NCBI RefSeq assembly: GCF_910592395.1
Contig: NC_088310.1
Coordinates: forward strand, 23,081,491 to 23,145,490
Source: Lineus longissimus
Lineage: Eukaryota > Nemertea > Pilidiophora > Heteronemertea > Lineidae
DNA: 64,000 nt
Direction: 5' to 3'
Under the pieces are notes generated by a model. It ran no database searches, had not been told where the DNA came from, and saw nothing but the letters and a program-made list of their open reading frames with translations. Below, piece by piece: positions 37,901 to 49,455 of the stretch (its first letter is position 1; each line of letters opens with the position of its first letter). Position numbers and translations under genes: made by a program.

Positions 37901-39538
37901 GGTTTCAACATATACTGCACCTTTATTTATGTTACTGGGAGTATCATCATCTTGCTTTATAAAATTGCTGATTTTTAACACAAATTGTCTCAAGAGGGCA
38001 GATCTTTCCAACTACCAACTATAATATAAAAGCAATCTGGATCAGTGGGTCACCCAGATTGCCAACTACAGCAGCAATACAGTGTAAAAAAAACTTACTT
38101 GAAAACATAAACATTTTCTACAGAACTTCTTTCTGCACATTTATCAAGCATGGGATTCACCTCACAGTCCACCTGAAACCGCAACAGATCAAAATAAACC
38201 TCATTATAAAAACATCTCAAACATGTCAAAGGAAATATAAGAAGCAACTCGCAATATACCATTTTAGGACAAAACCCCACACCCCTGTGTCAAGTGGACC
38301 AATTGATTGGTTTGATATCTATAATTTGCTCTAGATAAGGCAACATGGTGTGACAATCTACTAAGTATGTACATAGCATAGCACCCAGTTACCATGCCAA
38401 CACCAAGATAATGCATTAACCCAGCATGCGGCAGGAGATGCCTGATCCATACTTGTCAGGCATTACAAAGTTATCTCCCATCTGGAGAGTTGCATACCCG
38501 GCGCCTTGTCGCTATAGTCCTATCATAAGGACAAATATAATGTTACATGAAGATAACAACAACTTTATCTGCTAGAAGTTATATAATATTTTCATCTGCT
38601 AGATGTTATATAATATTTTCTATGCAACTTATCAGAGTGAAGGTTCCTTCATACTGGTAATCATTATGCAAAGAGTTTTCATAGACTCATTTTCACTGCA
38701 CTCAACATTAACAGCTTTATGCAATGAGAAGATTCACCCTTTTGGCTTCAACCTACTGTACTTTATGAATTTATACTCACAACAGCAATATTGACATTGA
38801 ACTTCACAAGAAAAGCTGCAGCAAGATCATACTCCTTGAAGAAGCCCTTCAGATTTGGCTGCCCATGTGCTGAAGATGATAAAGAAAAGTATCATGACTA
38901 CAATATGTGACCCGTTCTAGCAAAGCCAGTCGCATGTCGGCTTGTCGCACATAAGATGAGCCTATAGACACCAGGAGATGGAAGAAAGCGATGTCCTCAG
39001 ATTTCACAAAAGGCAGACAACAGTTAAATGAGCAAACAGTCCATCTCAACCTGCCAAGCTCAGAGCGACATGCGACTGGTTTTGCTGGATGGGGTCACAT
39101 TACACTGTGCAGTGGCTGGGCTGTCAAACTGGTTTAAAGGATTAGGCCCGGGACCCCAATCTCTGGGTCGGGAGGGCCGCATGCGCGTTCCACCTTCCTC
39201 GGGGAAAGGCTAAGGGGTCCTTATAGGGCTCTCAACTTATCAGATTTCAGAGTAAGGGATTGATCATGCTTTTGGGTATGGGTAATCATGGTAAACCATG
39301 TATTGATATTCCCTTTACAAACATGCATTGGCGCATGCATGCCATAGTACATTTTAATCTTCTTCTCCTTCCTACCTTTTTTATAAAAATACACGCATCT
39401 TACGATCGATGAGTTGATATATGAAGCATAATTCTCTTGTGGTATGATGTCTACTTTATCAAATCGATAATAACTGCTTAATAAACCATTTACGGTCGTA
39501 AAAAGTACAATAAAAGCGAAGAAATGTGACACTGACAT
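28913..39538 (-). CDS. TXNDC16: Thioredoxin domain-containing protein 16 homologue, complete gene, 20 coding exons
   Basis: ER/secretory thioredoxin-fold protein of poorly known role. Coding exons: 39538-39376, 38869-38781, 38172-38099, 37049-36975, 36484-36363, 36105-36015, 35630-35471, 35154-34994, 34702-34618, 34340-34184, 33013-32858, 32700-32469, 32211-32078, 31754-31670, 31381-31240, 30998-30838, 30500-30410, 30000-29907, 29757-29626, 29430-28913. All junctions are GT/AG and in phase; 2922 nt give 973 residues plus stop, longer than human (about 825). There is a signal peptide at 1-18. Strongest matches to vertebrate TXNDC16 are SMAFLRSYAEAA, then CFDWTDVCGKQNIT and YKKNKEPVEYKG (about 449-515), and WAPLHPGYDFLNLM near 770. 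No CxxC redox pair occurs at the thioredoxin active-site position, as in the human protein. The extra length is a His/Met/Glu-rich tail ending HEEL, an ER-retrieval type C-terminus. The gene lies head-to-head with BCS1L. Confidence 0.93.
28991..29302 (-). other. TXNDC16: His/Met-rich C-terminal tail of TXNDC16
   Basis: Residues about 845-948, all in the last exon, are degenerate repeats of the type HEHMEMMHEQIG, HENMEMMHEYMG and HIGKMHEHIG. They contain 17 Met and 16 His in about 104 residues, with many Glu and Asp. The DNA shows matching repeats (CATGCATCATTTCCAT and variants), so the tail grew by local duplication. Met/His clusters of this kind are known copper or silver ligands in other secreted proteins; metal binding here is an inference. 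Confidence 0.85.
38905..39100. mobile_element. MITE in first intron of TXNDC16
   Basis: Inverted termini of 36 bp match at 31 positions: the left begins ATGTGACCCGTTCTAGCAAA and the right ends TTTGCTGGATGGGGTCACAT. The flanks (AAT on the left, TAC on the right) give no exact duplication. The interior of about 120 bp is non-coding. It lies between coding exons 1 and 2 and should be removed by splicing. Confidence 0.7.
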
Positions 39539-41815
39539 CGCGCTTGCTCGACAAATCTGTCAGAACTCTCAGATTTGGAAAACCCCTCAGTGTAAAAATA
39601 GTTTGACGTCATAAGGCTAGCCAACCAATCAGGCCATTGTTTCGTCAACCAATCATTTTCGTCATAGGCACCTCAGGTCTCACTAGCCAGTGCAATGGCC
39701 GGGCCTACCTGGCTCCACAAATGGTGCGACGTCATTTCATGCATACCCCTGTTCAAGTGACTGTCGACCTTGCAGTATATCACTCTCACACATAAACCTA
39801 TACATTTCTGAATAGCTTGTCGCTTTTGGAATACATCCGACCAGATTTCATTGTTATCAAGTAATTCAGTCATGAGAACATGGGGGCAGCACAATACATG
39901 AGACACCCTGTACATCGATGAAAATTTTGAAAATTTCACCTTGCCGCCTTATAACTTGACAATTAACATGGATGGTGAAATAATATTTTTATAAACTTCT
40001 ACTTATCACCTTGAGAAAGCCAAATAATAACAATTTTAAATTTTGATACCAAAATAGGGTGCCGTTGCGGCTTTTCTTTGAGCATTTTGACCGCGAAGTC
40101 TCACCTTGAGAACATGTGCACTCTGACAGGAACCAGTCCATATGTCAACATCCGATTGAGCTATGAATAGCATGCGAGGCCTGGTCACTGCGGACGTGCA
40201 CAGAAGAAGCTGATATTTTCCTCAAATAATCGTCAGAGCTACCTCTTCACAAAATACCCAGGACACCGACATTTCACTAGCCAGTGGTGATCAGGTCAAC
40301 ATTGGTCGCCCCTAAAAAAAAGTTCTTCAATCTCAGGCGATTACCATGGATACAGATAAGCCTATCATATCGCTATTGCTCATTGCTGTATGTTCAAATG
40401 TCGGTGTCCTGGGTATTTTGTGAAGAGGTAGCTCTGACGATTATTTGAGGAAAATATCAGCTTCTCCTGTGCACGTACGTGCCCCTAGGACCCCCTTCAC
40501 ACATCCCACACGGGGTAATCCCTTTTTTAAATCTGAAGCTGTGCGCATTCGTATTTCCCGCGTAGAACTCATGAGCTGATGGTGGCGTCACCTACTATTA
40601 GAACAACCCCGACATCCCTCAATCAGTGTACATGGAAGATGTAACAAATCGCCACGTTGTCGGCATGAAAACTGAAAGAAAGCATATCACCAAAAAACAT
40701 AAATAACTGATAATAAATCGTTCCAAGCTTAGTTAAATTACATAGTTATGCAGTCTCTTCCAAGATCATAAGACGATGAAGACGGTATCGAGTTGAACGA
40801 ATGCGATTGAGTGCAGAAACGTTGTCAAACTGAAATTTGTCTGTTGTGTTGTTTTTGCTCACCACACGTGTCGTGCACCGGACCGGTGCCAGTGGACGTC
40901 GTCGACAGTCGGTCATCAGTGGTGACACTACTACTCTACTGTCACTGTCACTTGCCACTGCACTTGCACTGACACTGCTCTCATACCGGTGAGTATAGCG
41001 GAATCACTAGACTAGTCACTAGAGACGGTAGGCCTACCAATTGGCATCTCTTGTAATATTGTACTCGGTAGCACACAGGCCTAATGCTAATGCAAATCAT
41101 CATCATATGAAATTGAAATGTACTCCGTACCATCCACTGGCACACCCTACTGAAAGAAATTTACCCTTGGGTTGGCTAGGATACTATACCCTGTAAGTTA
41201 TTTTTAGGGTATTCAGATAGTATTCTAAGGTAAATGAGGGGGTAATGTAGGGCTCCCACTTCCAGGCACTTTCGTAGTGTCGATGATTATGGGGTAGATA
41301 GAAGTGGGAAAAGCGTCTCATACTATTGAGTCGTACTGATATCCTAGTCCACTGACTATATCCGTGTACAGATACACGGTGTAACACGGTGAATATCCAT
41401 ACTCCTACTCTAAGCACTCCTCAACCCCATCGACAGTGCCTCGAAGTGCCCATGTGATCATGTCATAGAAAACTAGCACAACTATACTGTCCATGTCCGT
41501 GGGTGGAGACGCCCCCCCCCCAGCCCCTATCTTTCTGACACATTTTGGTCCGACTCATTTTGCCTATTATTAGTATTGCAGTAAAGCCAGGGCCAGGGGA
41601 CAAGAGAAAGATAAAACAAGGGGAATATCATGATATTGAACCCTCTTTCCTAGGTTTTATTTATGGGGGATAATTGGAATGGGAAACATAGATATTCTTT
41701 TGCAAATCAACCAGAAGGTCTTTAGTTTTTATGTTTTCCCCCAATTGCCAATTTGAGTATTTTCTGCTACAGCATAGACTGCCATCTCTTTTGCTGGTAA
41801 ACCTACCAAGTCAGC
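39539..41815. promoter_or_regulatory. Intergenic region between divergent TXNDC16 and BCS1L
   Basis: The 2.3 kb between the two start codons must hold the promoters and 5' UTRs of both genes. No coding exon was recognised. It contains the long inverted repeat at 40194-40476 and a run of ten C at 41512-41521. No TATA box or factor site can be assigned with confidence. Confidence 0.5.
40194..40476. repeat. Near-perfect 81-bp inverted repeat (fold-back)
   Basis: The left arm 40194-40274 (starting ACGTGCACAG) and right arm 40396-40476 (ending CTGTGCACGT) are reverse complements at 80 of 81 positions. They are separated by 121 bp of unrelated sequence. The arms have no coding content. No target-site duplication is evident. 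The near identity implies a young insertion or gene conversion between arms. Confidence 0.9.
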
Positions 41816-43929
41816 ATGGGTCTTTCAACTCTGCTGGATGGTCTGAAAGAAAATCCATATTTCGGTGCTGGATTTGGTCTGGTTGGTGTCGGAGCTGGAT
41901 TGGCAGTGCTCAGGAAGGGGAGCCAGGTTGGAATGGTTCTGTTTCGTCGTCATTGTATGATCACAATGGAGGTCCCAAGCAAGGATAAAAGCTACCATTG
42001 GCTTCTTCAATGGATCAGTACGCACGGGACAAGGACACAACATTTAAGTGTAGAGACGACGTTTCAGCAAACTGATTCAGGGAAAATAAAAACCCAATTT
42101 GACTTCGTGCCTAGCCCTGGTACACACTTTTTCCAATACAAAAGAAACTTTATTCGTGTGGAAAGAAATAGAGAAAAAACGATGATGAACTTGCATTCTG
42201 GGATACCTTGGGAAACTGTGACATTGACCGCTTTGGGTCGTGACAGATCCATCTTTTTTGAAATTTTGGAGAAGGCTCGGACTACAGCCCTGCAAAAGCA
42301 GGAAGGTTACACCGTGATGTACACTGCAATGGGTGCTGAATGGCGTCCATTTGGTTATCCTAGGAAGAAGAGACCACTGACGTCTGTTGTGCTTGATAGG
42401 GGATTGAGTGACAGTATACTGGGTGATATAAAGGAGTTCATTGGTAATCCACAGTGGTACAGTCAGAGGGGTATTCCCTATAGGCGTGGTTATCTGCTGT
42501 ATGGACCCCCTGGCTGTGGAAAGAGTAGCTTCATTACAGCTCTGGCAGGTTCGTTATTGAATCTTTATTCTTACTTAAATCCTAAAATATATATTTCAGT
42601 AACATAAACAGTCGACAACATGCTCTCATCTGGCAAAGGAATCATCCCTAGCCCACTTCTGAACAAATTCGTATTAGTCTCTGCGCTGTGGCTGTCACCC
42701 TGGTTGGGCGTTGTTTACCTAAGAAGTGGTGGAATGGTCGGGTTATGGAATTTTTGAGTACTAAGTCGCATTTGAAAAATATCCGATCATATCAAACTAT
42801 TTTCAGGGGAACTGGACTACAGTATCTGTGTGCTCAACTTGAGTGAAAGAGGTCTGAGTGATGATCGTCTGAATCATCTGTTGAGTGTTGCGCCACAGCA
42901 GAGTATTATCCTATTAGAAGATATTGATGCTGCGTTCATGAGCAGGGACCTGGCTGCAGAAAGTGAGTAGGAGAGGTTTTATGAGTGATATAGAGAGGTG
43001 CCACCATTTATTTCTACTAGAGAAAGTGTTTTCTTTACATCCAAGGGAAGTGTAAAGGAGATGCAGAGCATTATGACAGCTTAAGTTTGCGTCATCTACA
43101 ATGAGGATACATCAAGTGATGTTTTTTTTGCATTATCTTGGAGGTAAATAGTCTTTGTCAATGTTTCAGATCCCACGGTTTATCAAGGCATGGGTCGACT
43201 AACGTTCAGTGGCTTGCTAAATGCGCTAGATGGTGTGGCATCCTCCGAGGGAAGGGTGGTTTTCATGACAACAAACTACTTAGAAAGGTGAGAAAAGGAT
43301 GAAACACTATTGGTTTCTATTCAGGTTAGCCAAGGAATGTTGTTGTGTCTTCTGAAAGACTGAACAGATGATCATGCAACAAAGACAGTTCTTCATCTTA
43401 TATTCTGTATCCTATTCAAAAAGATTATTGGTGAATGCCTAACCTGGACTGTCAACGCAGGTCTGGCTGTATAACCTGTATGATCCTTACTCAAGTTGTT
43501 ATCATCTTGGTTGTCCTCTTTCTCTTCGGTGGTTTATTTCTCGATTTCTGAGAAACAAAGTGTTCACATCACCAAATTTTGCATCATTCAAAGTATTGTA
43601 GAAGGTCTAATATAATGAAAAGGTCTTCCTCTTTTATCATTAATTTTTATGCCAGTTTGTTTTTGTGTTGCAGACTTGATCCTGCTTTGATACGCCCTGG
43701 CCGTGTGGATATGAAAGAACTTATCAACTATGCCACCACCTACCAACTACAGCAGATGTTTTTAAGATTTTACCCAGAACAATCTCAAGAACGAGCTGCG
43801 GTGTTCTCCAAATCTGTCTTTGCACTTTCGAAAAATGTTAGTCTGGCCCAAGTGCAAGGATTCTTCATGTTTTATAAGGATGACCCACAGGGTGTTATAG
43901 ATAATGCACAGAAGGTTATCGAAGTTTGA
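41816..43929 (+). CDS. BCS1L: Mitochondrial AAA chaperone BCS1, complete, four coding exons
   Basis: Inner-membrane AAA protein that moves the folded Rieske iron-sulfur protein across the membrane during complex III assembly. Exons: 41816-42548, 42807-42962, 43170-43287, 43674-43929; all GT/AG and in phase. The 1263 nt give 420 residues plus stop (human 419). The start ATG opens [20 protein letters not shown], colinear with the human N-terminus. A hydrophobic Gly-rich segment (about 15-32) is the single membrane span and forms part of the internal import signal. The BCS1-specific domain follows, then Walker A GPPGCGKS (230-237), Walker B LLEDID (280-285) and the SRH-type [12 protein letters not shown] (337-348). 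All catalytic residues are present. Divergent from TXNDC16; a candidate AATAAA lies at 44339-44344. Confidence 0.97.
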
Positions 43930-44636
43930 TGAATGCTGTTTTTTGACAATAGAAATTCAGGTTTTTTTATTCCATACTGATGCTGATAACCTTTAGAATG
44001 ACTTAATGTTGCAAGTATTCATTGTTCCCCACGTTGAAATGTCACTCCTATGAGTCTTCTAAGAACAGAACATGACTCGGAATATCAACAAATCGAACGG
44101 AGTATATATTTTCTAGTTTCTCAAGCTTAACATAGATGGCAGTACTTTAACTATACTGTGTTCCGTGAAAAATGGTTTGCAAACATCTACATAATTCTTA
44201 GTCAGGCTGCATGGATACTACATTCCTCCCCATTTTGGTCAAAAGCTACTGTTGCATTCAGTCCAAAATATTCAACCTCAATATTAGTAAAATTGTCCAA
44301 CACAATTCAAATGTAAGTCCAACAAATATAAGTCCAACAATAAAATTACCTAAATCCAAGATTCAAGGATTCTGCACTATTTGTCACAATTATTTTCCTC
44401 TGAGCTTAGCATAGTAAATAGGGCAGCGATCCGCCTACACCCTATGTTTAAGTATTTAACTGATTGCGCTTCATTTAAACACTAATGATTAGACTAAAAT
44501 TTGACTAGGACAAGGCCAGCGATCCGCCTGCACCCAAATCCGAATACTACACTAGTATTATTTTTCAGGCTAAGCTCAGATCTACACAATGAAATCACAT
44601 CCAATCGAATTAACAATGTCCTTCATTGAATCAGTT
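43930..44636 (+). other. BCS1L 3' flank up to the gypsy element
   Basis: AT-rich non-coding DNA with a possible polyadenylation hexamer AATAAA at 44339-44344. Beyond about 44400 it may be the 3' LTR of the adjoining gypsy element. A short sequence GCGATCCGCCT occurs twice (about 44427 and 44518), and TGAGCTTAGC at 44401 recurs inverted at 44569-44578. LTR ends cannot be fixed without the partner copy. Confidence 0.4.
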
Positions 44637-47600
44637 AACAGACATAGTCCTCGAGATGCTTTGGTCGTTAACGTTCTCGAGCTGGCAGTTTCCGCGGTGT
44701 GGCGCTACGACGATCGGTTGTATTCGTAGGTTGCTGGTTGACGTTTTCAGCGCCCGATGATTGAGATGTAGTGGCACTGCGATGAGATGTCGTTGGTTGT
44801 CTCGTTTCATGTTCAGTGCCCGACGAATCATTCGTATCTGCGTTTGATTCGACGTCATGGAGGTTTTCTCCTGCATTTGGAGACGAATTAGCGGAATCTG
44901 GAGACGAATCATTCATCTCTCGTAACATCTCCTCTCGCCCATCGGTATCAGCATCCGGTATTGCGTTGTACTCGATTAGACGATGTCTGGCTGATTGTTC
45001 TGTTCGATGGCGTTGGCTAGTTTAAAATGGCTGGAATCTCTGTAGATTTCTTTCCCGTCGGACGTTCTTCTGGCGGCAATACTGGATCCATCGATTCTAA
45101 AGATAATGTAGAATGCAGGTTCGTATGCCGTTGACCATTTATTACGTTTTTGCTGCTTCACCAATACGTAATCTCCCACGACGAAACTGTGTCTTCTCGT
45201 GTTGCGTTTGTTGACTGACGTTGGATTTTCTCCTTATAGGCCCTGTCTGTCTCCGCTATTGGATCGTCTTCAGGTTGTACTGGCTCAATGTAGTCAAGTT
45301 TCGTGCGGACGTCCCGGTTCATCATGGCTTGATATGGTGACACACCGATCCCTGGATGTGGCGTGGATCGATATGCTACCAGCATATTCTGTATGGCTTG
45401 TTCTCTGTCTGCTCCCGATAAATTTTGTAGATGGCAGATCTGCTCGATCTTGTTAAGCATCTTCATGAAACTTTCTGCCTCGCCATTAGCCCTCGCATGG
45501 AGTGGTGTCACTTTATGGTGATCGAAACCTTCTTCCTCCGCAAATTGTCGAAAAGCTTCTGACGTGAAGGGCGGTCCATTATCGGAATCTAACTGCCGTG
45601 GCACTCCGTGTGTGGCAAACATCTTACGCAGCTTCTCGATGGTAGGTTTAGCACTTGTTGATGCAACCTTCTCAGCTTCAGGGTATCTTGACCTCTTGTC
45701 GATGACAACCAGATTATAGTGACCGTCTGGGTATGGTCCACCAAAATCAGTAGCTACCGCTTCCCATGGCTTCTTGGGTATCTCTGTCATCTTTACAGGT
45801 TCCTGGCGATGTGACTTGGTTGTAACCTGGCGTTCCATACACTGGCCGATTATCTGCTCTGTAATGGCGTTCATATGTGGAAACCAGTACTTGGCTCTCA
45901 GCATCTGTTTTGTTTTGGTCATCCCCAGGTGTCCCATAGAGTGTGCTGTGTTGACAATCTTCCTCTGTAGGCTTGTTGGCATGACTATCTGGTCCGATTT
46001 GAAGATTAGATCTTCTGCCTCAAATAGCTCATCTCTGACATGGTAGAATGGCTGTAACATTGGATCTTGTCTGTATTTGTCCCAGCTGCTGGTTCTGATG
46101 ACATCTTTCAGCTTCTGCAGTTGACTATCTTTTCTGGTTTCTTCTTTAATTCTATCGATGACGACTGCATGCTGTGCTGTTATGGTATACTTGACTGTTT
46201 TCTCAGTGTTGTCATTGCCGGTTGTTGGAAGCGGGTGTCTCGACAGAAAATCAAGAGGGTCTTGTTCATCTTTCCCAGGCTGGTACTCGAGCTCAAATTC
46301 AACATCTTGCATGTCCATTACCCATCTCTCAATTCTTGGTGGCAGTTTCGCAGTCGCCTTGTTGAATAATGGTAACAGTGGCTTGTGGGCTGTTACAATT
46401 CTAACCTTGGCGCTCCTAACAGGTAAATTCGGAATCTGTTCTTTGCCCATTTTATCGATAGAGCGTCCTTCTCGGTCTGGCTGTATCTTATTTCTGTGTC
46501 CGTGAGAGTGCGGCTGATGAAGTGGACAGGCTGCCATCCCTTTTCTGTCTTCTGGAACAATGCTGCTGACAATCCTTCATTGTAGCTGGCTTCGCATCTT
46601 ACCATTATGGGGAGCTTTGGATTGAAGAATGCGACTGTGCTGCTGCTTGATATGCTATCCTTCAATGCTTCAAATGCTTGGCTTTCTTCTTTTCCCCATT
46701 TGAACTTGGCCTCTTTGTGTGTGAGGTCTCGCAAAGGCTTGGTAAGGGCACGGTATGAACTTCGACAGGTAACCAGTCATTCCCAGGAAACTTCTCACAG
46801 CTGTTTTCGAGGTTGGTGTCCCGCATTTCTTGATTGCTTCAACTTTCTCCTGGGCTGGCTTGAGTCCTGTTTGTCCAAATTCATAACCATAGAACTCGAT
46901 GTGGTCCAAACCAAACTCGCATTTCTCCAAGTTGAAGGTGATACCGTACTCTAATCCTCTCTGGAAGACAGATCTCAGCGTCTCATTATGCTCCTTCCAA
47001 TCGACAGCTCCATTCAGAAGATCATCCCTCTGGTTCAGACATCTTGGTATGTTTCCAAAAATACGCTGCATCGCCTCATCAAATGAGTCCTGTGATGCTC
47101 TAGCTCCGAAAACAAGTCTTTTCGGGCGATAGTTACCCCATGGGCTGCTAAATGTTGCAATCGATCTTGATTCTGGATGTAGCATAAGTTGATGGTAACT
47201 TTGCCTGTGGTCTAGCTTGCTCCAAATTCGACAGTCGTGGGATCTGTGGGTGAAATCCTCTACCACTGGTGCTTAAGTGATGCGACTTCTTTCCATGAAC
47301 TCATTTGGAATTCTCAGGTCGACGCTGGCTCTAATCATATGTGACTCTAACTTGTCTTTGTCGATCTTAGTAAACTTTGGCTTTGGCTGGACTACAAGTG
47401 GGGAACACCACTGTACTGGCTCGTCTTCCGGTACTCCCTTATCTAACCAGTGCTTGAGTGGTCGCTGCAGGTAGTAGGGTAGATTTCTCGGCTTCTGGAT
47501 CACTGGAGTCGTCCCTGGCTTCATGTGAAACTTGGCAAAAATTTCCTTGTTGTTCTTCTTGTCTTCGATTTTCCCAATGCCAGTGAAAATGCCTTTCTCT

Positions 47601-48385
47601 TTGAATTCATCGATGATCCTCTGCATTGCATCCCGTTCTTTGATACTGTTGACCTTGCATTCGATTTTTCCCTCTGGGTCTATCTTCAGCATTCCTAAAT
47701 CAAGCAGTGTGCTTCTTCCTATCAACGGAGCTGAGTTGATGTGTCCCTTGATCACTACAACTGTGCAGGCTTTGCTGTGTGACTTGTTGCTTAACTCTGT
47801 ATGAAATTCTCCTTTAACAGAACACTCAGATCATGCTGCAGGGTGCTGAGTTTGACTTTGCTTGCCATCAGGGTAGGTTTGATCTTCGATCTATGAACCA
47901 AGGCTTTGAACTGATGTTCATCCATAATGTTCACATCTGCACCGCTGTCAGGCTCCATGTCGATGTTGACATCCCCCATTCTCAGAGTGATGAGTCGATC
48001 TCTGCTGGGCTCATTATTCACGCGCTTGATGGTGAGGTGTTTGATGAATTCATCATCTGAACTGGTGCTGTCTTCAACTTCCCCTGACGCTTTCTTGATT
48101 TTGCTCTTCCCTCTCTTAGGTTGGCTTGTCGGTTTGCTTTTCCCCTGGGCTTGCTCTTGTCGACATACTGACGCAAAGTGATGTTTTCTGCCGCATTTAT
48201 TACAGGTTTTTCCATATGCTGGACAACCTTTCCCGGGCTCATGTACTCCGGACAATCCACAGTAGTCACATTTGTCTTTGGGGCTGCTGTTGGGTTTCTT
48301 TGCATGTTTTTCTGGCTGATGACTGCGATTTCTCGACGGAAATTTACGATGCTGCTGTTGCGATTGTACTCTTGCTGCTTTCTGT
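44637..48385 (-). mobile_element. Decayed Ty3/gypsy retrotransposon: gag knuckle, protease, RT, RNase H, integrase
   Basis: Minus-strand order: zinc knuckle (about 48290-48180; CDYCGLSG...CPAYGKTCNKCG...HFASVC), protease DSGADVNIM near 47940, RT (47755-46740) and RNase H (46734-46400). Integrase follows (45960-45350: HSMGHLGMTKTK zinc region, then D, D and E in DFGGPYP, DSDNGPPF, ANGEAE), then a C-terminal chromatin-binding-like region and acidic tail to 44637. It is broken by an in-frame TAA at 47275-47273, frameshifts near 46740, 46410 and 45170, and a late stop before RPKHLEDYV. The 5' part of gag and the 5' LTR are missing, replaced at about 48386 by a fragment in the opposite direction. 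An old, inactive copy. Confidence 0.9.
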
Positions 48386-48386
48386 G

Positions 48387-49062
48387 AGAAAAAAGGTAAA
48401 CCACCTTTGGCTAAGCCAAAGCCTACCGGTAGAGGGGTCCATCTAGTGGACTCAACTGAAACTGGAGTTGAAGGTTTATATCGCATGCAATCTACGGGGA
48501 GTAAAGTCACATATGGGGGGACAGTTCATGAACTTCCGTTACTCTTGGTTCAGGGAGATGGTCAAACGCTCCTGGGCCGCGATTGACTGTCGGTGATTCA
48601 GCTTGATTGGAAACAATTGTACCGTGCTGATTCAGAACATGGTGATGGGGTGCACAGGATTACCCTGGAGTCTGTACTAAGTAAATACCCTGACATTGGA
48701 AACGGGCAGCTTGGCAAAGTTAAGGAAGTCAAGGGCAAGTTCTACATGGACCCTGATGTTAAGCCAAAGTTCTTTCAACCGCACAGTGGGACATATGCGC
48801 TAACGGACAGAGGGGATAGGGAACTGGATCGTTTGAATTCTGAGGGTATACTGCGACTGGTCAAATTTTCTGACTGGGCTGCACCCATTGTCCCTGTTTT
48901 GAAAGCAGATAAGAAAACTCCGAATTTGTGGTGATTTATCAACTCACGGTAAATAAAGCTGCGAGGGTGGAGAAATACCCAATGCCAAAGGTCGAAGACC
49001 TGTCTGCAAAGTTGGCTGGCGGTAAAAAGTTCACTAAGTTTGATCTTAAGAGTGCGTATCAC
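48387..49062 (+). mobile_element. Second gypsy fragment, opposite strand: end of protease and start of RT
   Basis: Plus-strand translation gives the protease C-terminus and linker (VHLVDSTETGVEGLY; QTLLGRDW), then the pre-RT region (QLGKVKEVKGKFYMDPDVKPKF). After that comes the RT start (RLNSEGILRLVKFSDWAAP, KYPMPKVEDLSAKLAGG, FTKFDLKSAYH). Small frame breaks occur near 48590 and 48930. It stops abruptly at about 49062, well before the catalytic aspartates. It differs in sequence from the minus-strand element, so the two are separate insertions placed head-to-head. Confidence 0.85.
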
Positions 49063-49455
49063 ATGATGGCGTGATCGCCAAGCCGTCAATGTCACTTGTT
49101 GTGGGTGTGACATCGCCACAATCGCTTGTTTGGAGTTGAGTGAAGCAACATGTGTCGTTGTATAGGAGAGTTCGTCGGTGTGCTGGAATCGCCCAAGATA
49201 GTTCACTTCAAAGACAATCAAGTTATTTTCCACTTCTTCAATAGGATTCTTCGATAGGATTGAGACTAGCCTGAACGTGAACTTTGTTGCGAAACGTGTG
49301 CACGCGCTATCTTCAAAGACTTATGGTTATTCTTAGAGTAACTAGTCCACCAAGTTTTACTTTATATAAATAATATTGTTATTCGGTTAATTGTGGTTCC
49401 GGTGTGTGCGTGTACATTTTACTTTACTTTACTTTTCTTACTTTACTTACATGGA
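49063..49455 (+). repeat. Possible LTR attached to the plus-strand gypsy fragment
   Basis: Immediately after the broken RT comes about 390 bp of non-coding sequence beginning TGATGGCGTGATCGCC. It has a TATA-like TTTATATAAATAAT (about 49359) and ends in an ACTTT-rich stretch and CTTACA. This would fit a 3' LTR joined to RT by an internal deletion. No second LTR copy is in the window, so the ends are guesses. Confidence 0.3.
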
